A stretch of DNA of 64,000 bases, from assembly GCF_001949145.1 (NCBI RefSeq), contig NW_019091419.1:974715-1038714 (forward strand). The letters are read 5' to 3'. A program made the translations under genes and the position numbers. The DNA is from Acanthaster planci (Eukaryota; Echinodermata; Asteroidea; Valvatida; Acanthasteridae). Within the stretch, counting starts at the first letter, position 1, and every line of letters begins with the position of its first letter. The notes beneath the pieces were generated by a model. That model made no database searches, was not told where the DNA came from, and saw only the letters and a program-made list of their open reading frames with translations. Below, piece by piece: positions 40,701 to 45,898 of the stretch.

Positions 40701-41870
40701 ACTCTGGACCAGATGGTCCATTTTGTACACTTGCAGACCTGCCTTTCTCTTGCCCTCTGTACACAGTCCAGCCCTTAGCCTGTCTACTGCGTTAAACTCA
40801 GCCCACTTCTACCATTCGAAGCTAATTGTTCCCATTTTTTCCCATCCTTGACCTCGAATGTCCTTTCTTTTTCGTACCTCTTTGGACCCAGCCTGCCTCG
40901 TGTGTTAGATTTCACCAAACTTTTTCCTGTCTGCCAAGCAGGACCTCACCGGCTTTTGTTTGGTGCCCCAGACTGTTCCCTCTGACAGTTCCTCTCTCAT
41001 GTTATTCTTTAATCTGTCATGGACCGATTAATTCCACACTCTCGCCACCTTCCATTATCCATTTCTTTGCCTTTGACATTTACCATTCTCCCCGTCTGAC
41101 CCTTCTCACCCTGCATCGTCATATGCTGATTTTTGACCCCTCTTTGCCCACTTTGCAGCCTGGAATTGTCCAACCGAATGCCCCCACCCCGCCTGTTCTG
41201 CGACATCTGCGACGTATTTGACCTCCATGACACAGAAGACTGTCCCCTGCAGTCCAGTTCGGACAGTCCTCCGCCGTCCCAGTTTCACGGTGCTAGACAC
41301 GAAGACAGGGCGTACTGCGATATATGTGAAGGTAAGATTTAAGTACTTCAAATGTCATTTTTGCAAGGTCATGTGCGTGACCATCTTTTTATTGTAGGCA
41401 TAATCACAAACTAGGCACGAGCAATCTATTTGTACAGCACTTGATTCAGCACAAGTCCATCATTGGTATTGTGACTAATACAAAGTGTTCTTGAAACCGA
41501 TCATGTGGATTGATGAAAAAATATTACATCCTGCACATTAACATAAAAAAGCAAGGAGTTCTCCTCTATGACCAGACTGTTGAACTGGTCATCCCTTCAG
41601 TGTAGCGGTTATTGAATTTAGTGTCACAGAACTTATTAAATCAGTCATAAATCCAGTTGCAAGAGGATGAATGGTGACATTGATGCCTTTCCTTACAGTT
41701 CTGTCACAGCTGATATTGCAGTTTGCAACTCTCACATGACTTGAGATGTTTTTAAACTCTGATCCAACAGAACTATTTTATTGTTAATCTTGCCTGATTC
41801 TTGGTTGTTCCATTCCCTTTCAGTCTTTGGACATTGGACAGAGAACTGTGATGATGAGCAGACGTACTAA
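4654..41870 (+). CDS. CLIP1: CLIP1 / CLIP-170, CAP-Gly domain linker protein (28 coding exons)
   Basis: Microtubule plus-end tracking protein that binds growing microtubule ends and EB proteins through its CAP-Gly domains and recruits dynactin through its C-terminal zinc knuckles. Joined exons: 4654-4714, 7644-8179, 8948-9090, 9650-9908, 11035-11220, 14540-14593, 16292-16395, 18727-18787, 20903-21007, 21582-21839, 22643-22700, 23258-23341, 23492-23559, 23682-23770, 24383-24548, 31013-31228, 31704-31907, 32431-32678, 33140-33263, 33552-34006, 35396-35516, 36694-36746, 38129-38246, 38761-38941, 39676-39728, 40517-40644, 41159-41331, 41824-41870. All introns are GT-AG, phases join throughout, and the sum is 4353 nt (1450 aa plus stop; human is about 1,430-1,440). 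Domains: CAP-Gly 1 about 63-129, CAP-Gly 2 about 200-266 (both with GKNDG), Ser-rich linker 270-330, coiled coil about 400-1350, CCHC knuckles 1392-1406 and 1431-1444. The C-terminal third matches vertebrate CLIP1 closely ([32 protein letters not shown]). Exon 1 is the least certain part. Confidence 0.95.
4715..7643 (+). other. CLIP1 intron 1
   Basis: AT-rich, with many TACATG runs (about 5370-5390, 5760-5775, 6075-6092, 6195-6212, 6262-6303). No exon joins the CLIP1 frame here. A TTCTAG-preceded open stretch at 7018-7156 makes a stop at the junction and is not used. Confidence 0.6.
7644..8179 (+). CDS. CLIP1: CLIP1 exon 2: first CAP-Gly domain
   Basis: The acceptor is TCCTGCCCAG and the donor AAG|GTGGGT. 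The exon encodes a Ser/Thr-rich leader and then a complete CAP-Gly domain ([20 protein letters not shown], then [25 protein letters not shown] at residues 102-106, and [17 protein letters not shown]), nearly identical to human CLIP1 CAP-Gly 1. A Gly/Pro/Ala-rich linker follows. GKNDG is the groove that binds C-terminal EEY/F motifs of tubulin and EB1. Confidence 0.96.
8948..9090 (+). CDS. CLIP1: CLIP1 exon 3: second CAP-Gly domain, N-terminal part
   Basis: This phase-0 exon after CTTGTAG encodes [19 protein letters not shown] and [20 protein letters not shown], with the GKNDG groove at residues 237-241. FAKGEW rather than FAPGQW marks it as CAP-Gly 2 of CLIP1/CLIP2. It ends AG|GTGTGT with two bases of the following Arg codon. 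Confidence 0.95.
9650..9908 (+). CDS. CLIP1: CLIP1 exon 4: end of CAP-Gly 2 and Ser-rich linker
   Basis: The exon completes the Arg codon and continues [20 protein letters not shown], the C-terminal strand of CAP-Gly 2. A basic, Ser-rich stretch follows ([18 protein letters not shown]), equivalent to the phosphorylated Ser-rich region of human CLIP1. The donor is CAG|GTAGGC, phase 0. Confidence 0.94.
11035..11220 (+). CDS. CLIP1: CLIP1 exon 5: linker exon, possibly alternative
   Basis: The acceptor is ACATCAG and the donor GAG|GTAGGG. It is 62 codons long, open and phase 0 at both ends, so it can be skipped without a frameshift. It encodes a polar linker ending [15 protein letters not shown]. 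It is poorly conserved, and a symmetric linker exon of this kind could be a cassette exon. Confidence 0.75.
13333..13562. mobile_element. Inverted-repeat element with CTAAGGCTG ends (MITE-like)
   Basis: The ends are inverted copies: CTAAGGCTGGGTCTGAAT on the left against CTAAGGCTGTGTCCAAAT read from the right, followed by GGCTGCA on both. The right arm also pairs with an internal segment at 13446-13472 (TCAAATGACTTGGCTGCAAC). There is no coding capacity and no clear target duplication, so the superfamily is unknown. Confidence 0.6.
14540..14593 (+). CDS. CLIP1: CLIP1 exon 6: start of the coiled coil
   Basis: Eighteen codons ([18 protein letters not shown]), phase 0, similar to the human segment SHVGEIEQELALARDGHDQ. 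A second in-frame acceptor AG lies 12 bases inside at 14550-14551 and would drop SSHQ. The donor is CAG|GTACAC. Confidence 0.82.
16292..16395 (+). CDS. CLIP1: CLIP1 exon 7: coiled coil
   Basis: The acceptor is GCACAG and the donor AG|GTGGGT (phase 2). It encodes [20 protein letters not shown], matching human [20 protein letters not shown], so its order in the coiled coil is clear. Confidence 0.95.
18359..18617. mobile_element. Fold-back element, family F1, copy 1
   Basis: Terminal inverted repeats begin GGTCATTCCATGAGGTTGGG and continue imperfectly for about 45 bp (ACTGTGTCC, GTTAC). A second copy in opposite orientation is at 38991-39230. It is non-autonomous and sits in CLIP1 intron 7. No convincing target duplication. 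Confidence 0.8.
18727..18787 (+). CDS. CLIP1: CLIP1 exon 8: coiled coil
   Basis: The exon completes an Arg codon and encodes [20 protein letters not shown], matching human KVEDLQFRVEEE. The acceptor is GGCTCCAG and the donor AAG|GTGAGA. Confidence 0.94.
20903..21007 (+). CDS. CLIP1: CLIP1 exon 9: coiled coil
   Basis: Thirty-five codons, phase 0 to phase 0, rich in Glu, Lys and Leu heptads ([20 protein letters not shown]). The acceptor is TCCAACAG and the donor CAG|GTCGGT. Confidence 0.9.
21582..21839 (+). CDS. CLIP1: CLIP1 exon 10: coiled coil
   Basis: Eighty-six codons of continuous Glu/Gln/Lys/Leu heptads (for example [20 protein letters not shown]), GC-rich against AT-rich flanks. The acceptor is ATTTTTCCAG with a second in-frame AG six bases downstream (SQ in or out). 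The donor is TTG|GTATGC. Confidence 0.92.
22643..22700 (+). CDS. CLIP1: CLIP1 exon 11: coiled coil
   Basis: The short exon [19 protein letters not shown] ends G|GTAAAG in phase 1. The next acceptor supplies AT to make Asp. Confidence 0.88.
23258..23341 (+). CDS. CLIP1: CLIP1 exon 12: coiled coil
   Basis: The exon opens with AT (completing Asp) and encodes [20 protein letters not shown]. The donor is CAG|GTTGGT in phase 1. Exon 13 also opens with AT, so skipping exon 12 would keep the frame. Confidence 0.88.
23492..23559 (+). CDS. CLIP1: CLIP1 exon 13: coiled coil
   Basis: It encodes [20 protein letters not shown] then QKL, phase 1 in and phase 0 out. The donor is CTG|GTGAGT. Confidence 0.88.
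23682..23770 (+). CDS. CLIP1: CLIP1 exon 14: coiled coil
   Basis: It encodes [20 protein letters not shown] then QLRSKER, clearly matching human [20 protein letters not shown]. The acceptor is TTCTCACAG and the donor AG|GTGAGA. Confidence 0.95.
24383..24548 (+). CDS. CLIP1: CLIP1 exon 15: coiled coil
   Basis: It completes Arg and encodes [20 protein letters not shown], matching human [20 protein letters not shown]. The donor is CTG|GTAAGA, phase 0. The following 6.5-kb intron is the longest in the gene. Confidence 0.95.
27286..27731. mobile_element. hAT-type MITE with perfect 8-bp target duplication
   Basis: The element begins TAGGGCTG and ends CAGCCCTA and is flanked on both sides by ATTTGACG (27278-27285 and 27732-27739). 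An 8-bp duplication with TAGGGCTG ends is typical of the hAT superfamily. The 446-bp interior is AT-rich with repeated GAATATTTGAATATT and no transposase, so it is a non-autonomous copy. Confidence 0.88.
29129..29611. mobile_element. Large nested fold-back element
   Basis: Two arms of about 170 bp (29129-29304 and 29440-29611) are imperfect inverted copies, sharing for example ATGCAGTGTCATTTTTCTTC and AGAGCTCAACTATAACAAGC. A second inverted pair sits in the loop: AGTGGATAAACC at 29348-29359 against GGTTTATCCACT at 29401-29412. No coding sequence. The family is unknown. Confidence 0.85.
31013..31228 (+). CDS. CLIP1: CLIP1 exon 16: coiled coil
   Basis: Seventy-two codons, phase 0 ([20 protein letters not shown] onward), Ala/Glu/Lys-rich and GC-rich. 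The acceptor CAACCCAG follows a C/T-rich stretch; the donor is ACG|GTACGG. Confidence 0.92.
31704..31907 (+). CDS. CLIP1: CLIP1 exon 17: coiled coil
   Basis: Sixty-eight codons, phase 0 ([20 protein letters not shown] onward). The acceptor is TTTGACAG and the donor GAG|GTAAGG. Confidence 0.93.
32431..32678 (+). CDS. CLIP1: CLIP1 exon 18: coiled coil
   Basis: It encodes [20 protein letters not shown] and continues in heptads to QQLRAQ, ending CT|GTGAGT in phase 2. The acceptor is CCGCCCAG. Confidence 0.93.
33140..33263 (+). CDS. CLIP1: CLIP1 exon 19: coiled coil
   Basis: It completes a Leu codon and encodes [20 protein letters not shown] onward to DVNQQ. The acceptor is TCTCCGCAG and the donor CAG|GTTTGA. 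Confidence 0.92.
33552..34006 (+). CDS. CLIP1: CLIP1 exon 20: longest coiled-coil exon
   Basis: 151 codons, open throughout, ending CT|GTAAGT. Inside are imperfect repeats built on Q/R-E-K-E-A/T ([30 protein letters not shown]), suggesting local heptad duplication. Its phase-2 end matches those of exons 18 and 19's entry. Confidence 0.94.
35396..35516 (+). CDS. CLIP1: CLIP1 exon 21: coiled coil
   Basis: It completes Leu and encodes [20 protein letters not shown] onward to RQAKQQ. The acceptor is CCTTTTCAG and the donor CAG|GTAGGT. Confidence 0.92.
35760..36215. repeat. Dispersed repeat R1, copy A
   Basis: It shares long matches with 39836-40135 (GATAATCCAGCCTTGTTTTG, CAGTATACCACAGTTTG, GAGCCACA). 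Its right part, 36055-36200, matches 63815-63900 (GGGAGTGTTCATTTTGT, ACGCGTGC, CAGCTCGAGGC). No terminal repeats or coding frame are seen; the family is not recognised. Confidence 0.7.
36694..36746 (+). CDS. CLIP1: CLIP1 exon 22: coiled coil
   Basis: The short exon [17 protein letters not shown] ends AA|GTGAGA in phase 2. The acceptor is TTTGACAG. Confidence 0.88.
38129..38246 (+). CDS. CLIP1: CLIP1 exon 23: coiled coil
   Basis: It completes Lys and encodes [20 protein letters not shown] then [19 protein letters not shown], aligning with human ITSALLTEKDAELEKLRNE. The donor is GAG|GTAAGA. Confidence 0.94.
38761..38941 (+). CDS. CLIP1: CLIP1 exon 24: end of the main coiled coil
   Basis: The acceptor is CTCTCAAG and the donor G|GTGAGT. 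It encodes [20 protein letters not shown] and [20 protein letters not shown], then a Gln/Ser-rich tail, like human LRNEVTVLRGENA and the following segment. The donor lies only 49 bases before a fold-back element. Confidence 0.93.
38991..39230. mobile_element. Fold-back element, family F1, copy 2 (opposite orientation)
   Basis: It has the same ends (GGTCATTCCATGAGGTTG and its complement) and the same core (TTGGAATCCACAAGCAGGGA read on the minus strand) as 18359-18617, inverted, about 80-90% alike by eye. It lies in CLIP1 intron 24. A dinucleotide AG may flank both ends. Confidence 0.8.
39676..39728 (+). CDS. CLIP1: CLIP1 exon 25: acidic linker
   Basis: A short exon encoding (G)[17 protein letters not shown], in the place of human DTQADEDERAQESQ. 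The acceptor is TATTTCAG and the donor CAG|GTATGA. Confidence 0.87.
39836..40135. repeat. Dispersed repeat R1, copy B
   Basis: The left part of R1 in the same orientation as copy A, with best similarity over about 39905-40110. It lies in CLIP1 intron 25. The match ends near GAGCCACA, so this copy lacks the right part present in copies A and C. Confidence 0.7.
40517..40644 (+). CDS. CLIP1: CLIP1 exon 26: conserved C-terminal helix
   Basis: [20 protein letters not shown] is almost identical to human [20 protein letters not shown], followed by an acidic NDLSLDDM segment. The acceptor is TTCCAAAG and the donor GA|GTGAGT. Confidence 0.97.
41159..41331 (+). CDS. CLIP1: CLIP1 exon 27: zinc knuckle 1 and start of knuckle 2
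   Basis: [19 protein letters not shown] is a CX2CX5HX4C knuckle identical in pattern to human CLIP1. After a Ser/Pro-rich spacer, YCDICE begins the second knuckle. In human CLIP1 these knuckles bind dynactin p150 and fold back on the CAP-Gly domains. Confidence 0.97.
41824..41870 (+). CDS. CLIP1: CLIP1 exon 28: zinc knuckle 2 and acidic-aromatic C terminus
   Basis: [15 protein letters not shown] followed by TAA at 41868-41870. It completes the CX2CX4HX4C knuckle and ends in an acidic-aromatic tail resembling the CAP-Gly ligand at the end of human CLIP1 (DDETF), but with terminal Tyr. Confidence 0.97.
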
Positions 41871-44610
41871 GTCCACCCCCGTGAAATACCCTCACCACTC
41901 GTCAAGTACTGAGCAACTGCTCGAAAAGTTGGGACTTTGCTCAACTGCGTATTGAGGTACCAGGAGCTTGCTGAATTCCACGTGGAAAACAATTTCTGGT
42001 AGATTTGTAAATTTTCAGCATCTCCCAGGATTGGGCCTTCTTTACTCTTTCAAGATTTGTCCAAACTTCTGTAAACTTACAGAAAAAAATGTAAATTTCA
42101 TGGCTCCCGTTTGCCATCATACCACACATTTTTGGTAACAAAGCTTGGGGCCAAATAGAATGCCACTCAAACAAGCACTGTTTGATTGCAAGACTGAATA
42201 GTCAGGCCTGTACATGCAGTGTTTTCATCGGTACACATTCGGCATGCATAGTGTAAACCTTTACCAGTGAGAAAGCATGTGGTTTGCCTACGGTGACTGG
42301 GAACTTTGGAACCAGCTAAACCTGGTGTACTAGCCATTGCAGTTTCTAGTGTTCAGTCTTGAACATGTTGCAGAAATACGTACTTTGCCTTGCCTGGTTT
42401 CCACCACTTCATAAATGGAAATGAACAAAATGCACAAACTTGTCAAAGTGTAGGCCTTTTATATGCTTTTATGCTGGCTTGGATGTTTACAGTGACCTCA
42501 GTGGAATGCCTTTGTGAGGTAATATTTATCTGTAGTGGATATTTAAAAATTTGCAAATTGTAGAAAGCCTCAAAATGATCTAATGCAGTGATTTGGATGC
42601 AGTAGGAAAATAGCAGCGTCCTTTTTTGTGTTGGTGATGCAGCTGTTGACCATAAAGTAGATTTCTTACGTGGAGAATTGGAGTAGGGTTAAGAAACAAG
42701 CTCAGTTGTGCTTCCAGTTTGTGAACTCTTGAACTTCTGTTGTTGAACATGAGTCACACATAGGAAATGGACTCTTTTGGTGATCGGTGCTCTTTACCCA
42801 GTTTGTGTTACCAACCTGTTTGGGAGGCGGGGAGTGTAAGGAGATGGGGGGAGGAGGTTGGTAGCCAAGTGTGTAAAATTATATGAAAGTTATTTCATCT
42901 ATTGATCACTTTCAGAAATGTTTCCCATCCCAAGACTTAAAAAGAAAACAAAAATGCATAGTAATTCTGTCTGCCCCGCTGTGTGTCTTGTAATAAGTGC
43001 TACTCAATTATTTTTCCTCCTCAGATATGTATAGTAAATATCATGGATCAAAAGGGGCGATTCACAATAATGCGCCACCAAGAGTTTGCAATGCGTTGGC
43101 CAATCATAACGGACACAATTTGTCGACCCTTTCCAAACGCGCACTGGTCGAAAAATTTCGTGCATTGTGATTGGCCAACGCATTGCAAACTCTTGGTGGT
43201 GAACTATTGTGAAACGGCCATATTGCTATTGTTTTCCCCTGCAAGTTCAAATATGGTGTTGAAGATATGGCACCTCCTTCTGGTGTGTAATGGAATGCAG
43301 ATCTTTGCAAGAAAAAAAAATTAGATCCTTCGAAGTGGACAGTACTGTTGTATGTAAGCATCTGAGTTGATTTTCCTTCTTGTAAATAAGAATTGGTTCC
43401 GATTCACTTTGTTTGGGACATGTTAAAGAAATGATGGAGCTATATAAAAATAATTTAAGAATGACATTTATTTGTACAGGTGGAGAGTATGTGTACAGTT
43501 GCCATAGATGAGAAGCAGACTATAAAGTTCACAACTTATGTTTTGTTATTGACCATCAAATTAATTATAAACTGTTCAAAATTATGCTGTCCTTCGGAAA
43601 CTGTGCTGTCTGTTTCACACATGTGGTTATTAAAGGTCTTGGCCATCACAATGTTCGTCGTGTTGTGATATAATTCATTTTGGAATTCAGGGAGGTTTAA
43701 AAATTGAATGAACATAGAAATTTTTGAGACTGGAATAATGGCTTTTATGTTTGGTGATTTTACACTAGAATGAGCAAGTGATTATTTTTGGTAGGAAACC
43801 TGTCAGGTGCTTCATTGTTTGCTATTGTGTTTTAAGTGAATCTTGTCATGTTCCTTACGTGGCACATGAAACTGTCGACATTAACTTGTGACTTCCTGGA
43901 AATATGGCTTACTTTGGAACATCCAATTTCTGTAAAACAACAAATGTTGGTCATATTTTCTAACAGGATTGTCTGCAACAGTGCCCTGTTTTTACATAGG
44001 CACTGGGTTTGGAAAGTTGTGGAGGGTAAATTGATTGGCTGAGCAAAAATGAACTGGAAACCAGTTGAGTGCTGTACACCAAAAGGCCAGTTTGGTTGAG
44101 GACTTCATTTTGCTAATCCCCTTGTCACGTGCTAAGCGGATCTGTGGGCTCAGCAAGTCCATGAAATTAGCCCAGTGCTTCTAGATTGCAGGCAACAACT
44201 TTTAAGCTGCTAGGCATTATATCTTCTTTAATCAGAAACTTGTGTTTGAAGCTTCTAGAATTTTTTTTCTCCTTGTAAATCTGTTTATTTATTTGATTTC
44301 AAATGCTTCATTTCATTGGCCGAGCCTGTTGCTGCATTTTGTTGTTTTGAAACATGATGTATTAAACTTTTCAGGTTTTCCTTATTTTTAAATCCACTCA
44401 TTTTGATTGTTTCATCAATTACCTGTTTTGTAAATATGACTAATGTTGAATGGATATCCCCTTCACTTAGTATTTTCCAGTTATTTTTCAAAAAATAAAG
44501 TATTACTACGACAGTTTGAGTTTAAATAAGTGATTATTGGCATAAATGGGTATGCGACAAGTTTGAATGCATTATTTGTATTTTTGTTTGGCAAAGTTTT
44601 TTGAAATAAA
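41871..44610 (+). other. CLIP1: CLIP1 3' UTR and poly(A) signals
   Basis: After the TAA no exon is recognised for nearly 4 kb. The first canonical AATAAA signals I see are at 44494-44499 and 44605-44610, implying a 3' UTR of about 2.6-2.7 kb. It includes a 165-bp inverted-repeat element at 43055-43219. An earlier end using a variant signal is possible. Confidence 0.45.
43055..43219. mobile_element. Short inverted-repeat element in the CLIP1 3' UTR
   Basis: The arms 43075-43106 and 43168-43199 are perfect 32-bp inverted copies (CCACCAAGAGTTTGCAATGC onward). Imperfect pairing extends outward over TTCACAATA to 43055 and 43219. The loop is about 61 bases. It is MITE-like, without an identifiable target duplication. 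Confidence 0.8.
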
Positions 44611-45294
44611 CATTTGCAGAGTATTTTCATTTCAGTGGGATTTTTGCCTGACTATTTGCCTAAAAGGACCGGCTTAAAATCTTATGGCGGGACGCATTCC
44701 TCTTTAAAAAAAAAAAGGAAGAGGGGATGACCTTTTACCCTTTCCAGGTTTTGGTTTCTCACCTGCTCTTTGCTAGTTCCCATCTGTTCTATGCACACCA
44801 CCTTGCGCTTATTTCAAATACACAACGTAACTCTGGTACCCATGTAAACATTGTAAATTGCATGTAGCCTGTCCACCTGGCTAGCGTCGGCTGGTTTATT
44901 TTTCAACACATTACTATATCAACACTTCACATCTTATTTTATAAAACCTTGGAACTTATAAAAGCAAAAAATATAAATCTTATTTCTGTTAATAATTCGA
45001 AATTCCTTCTTTATGGAAAACGAAGCACTGGCAAATCTCTTTAGAAGAACATAATTTATTGAAATTCTTGATTCCAAAATCAGTTAAGCTAATGTAACCT
45101 TTGCATTAGGTAATATCAGTTCAAATATAATTGGTCTTAATCTGTGGAATTTCTCTTCCAGTCATTGTACAATATTATGCAAGTAAATTGAAACCATTCA
45201 GCCACTAAATATGTTGCACTCTTTAACTTGCCCGGTCTTCCGGTCGTGAAACATTTGTTTCATTTTCCATTGGACCATTGTATCAAATTGGCGC
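44611..45294. other. CLIP1-ACADS intergenic DNA
   Basis: AT-rich sequence after the CLIP1 poly(A) signals with no gene-like frame. It includes a run of A residues near 44706-44718. Confidence 0.4.
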
Positions 45295-45505
45295 ATTAGT
45301 GGAAAGTAAAACAAAGGTTTCATGACTGTCAGTTGACTGGCTTTATAGTGAAAAGTTAGGCAGTTTTTATCAACTGTTGATGTGCCTCACTGGAAAGTTA
45401 AGCAAACTTTTCATGATCGTTGTCTAGCTTGTCAGGCTGAAAACCATAATTGGGCTCAATGAAAAGTTAAAATTATTTTTTCATGACTATTAGTCGACTC
45501 AGTGT
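45295..45505. repeat. Degenerate tandem motif
   Basis: About four loose copies, 42-70 bases apart, of a unit with (G)GAAAGTTA-A-GCAAA followed by TTTCATGA-TGT-AGT-GACT, beginning near 45299, 45349, 45391 and 45460. Too diverged to class. Confidence 0.4.
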
Positions 45506-45521
45506 TTGCCTCCGAAGGCTT

Positions 45522-45606
45522 GTAAAAAAACCTACAAGCATACTCGGGTAGGACGTGAACCCATGACCTGTTTACTAGGCTTAACCACTCGACCACCGAG
45601 CTATGC
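45522..45606 (-). repeat. tRNA-like Pol III relic upstream of ACADS
   Basis: Read on the minus strand it has an A-box-like TGGTCGAGTGGTT (45583-45595), a B box GGGTTCACGTCC (45551-45562) and a T7 terminator-like run (45524-45530). A six-pair acceptor stem forms from AGCTCGG and CCGAGTA. The D arm resembles tRNA-Ser/Leu, but the anticodon arm is about 10 bases short, so it is a tRNA pseudogene or SINE head, not a working tRNA. Confidence 0.55.
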
Positions 45607-45819
45607 ACTCTGGTCTGGAAAGTCGTGTCCGTCCTATGACGTCACAAAACAGACGTCAAATTATTGAAGCCGCTAGTCAGCGGCTTCTTTAGGAGCATGT
45701 GTTATTTCGAGCCATAGCCAAATAATTTGGACACGCGGATGGCTAATTTCACATTCGGATCGTTCCCATTTTCAACAGGACGCTCGAGAAAGAGGTTAAC
45801 ATAAATGACATAACCCAAA
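45600..45819 (+). promoter_or_regulatory. ACADS: ACADS promoter region with CRE and uORF
   Basis: A palindromic cAMP-response element TGACGTCA sits at 45637-45644, 176 bases before the ACADS ATG, with a half site GACGTCA at 45652-45658. A 9-bp hairpin GAAGCCGCT/AGCGGCTTC lies at 45666-45687. A two-codon uORF (ATG ACA TAA, 45805-45813) ends six bases before the start codon. No TATA box is evident, and the transcription start is not known. Confidence 0.45.
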
Positions 45820-45898
45820 ATGGCCGCATTGCGATATCTTGGAGGCCGACTGGCGTCTGCTTACTGCAGATTACCGCTGACAAAGCGGGCAGAGACAG
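45820..45898 (+). CDS. ACADS: ACADS exon 1: mitochondrial presequence
   Basis: [20 protein letters not shown] then TKRAET, Arg-rich, with donor ACAG|GTATAA in phase 1. The ATG at 45820 is the first in this frame with a presequence-like peptide. An upstream ATG belongs to a two-codon uORF. Confidence 0.85.

Noticed and set aside
45522-45606. A functional tRNA gene on the minus strand.
   Set aside because: The anticodon arm is about ten bases short and the D stem is mismatched; best seen as a relic.
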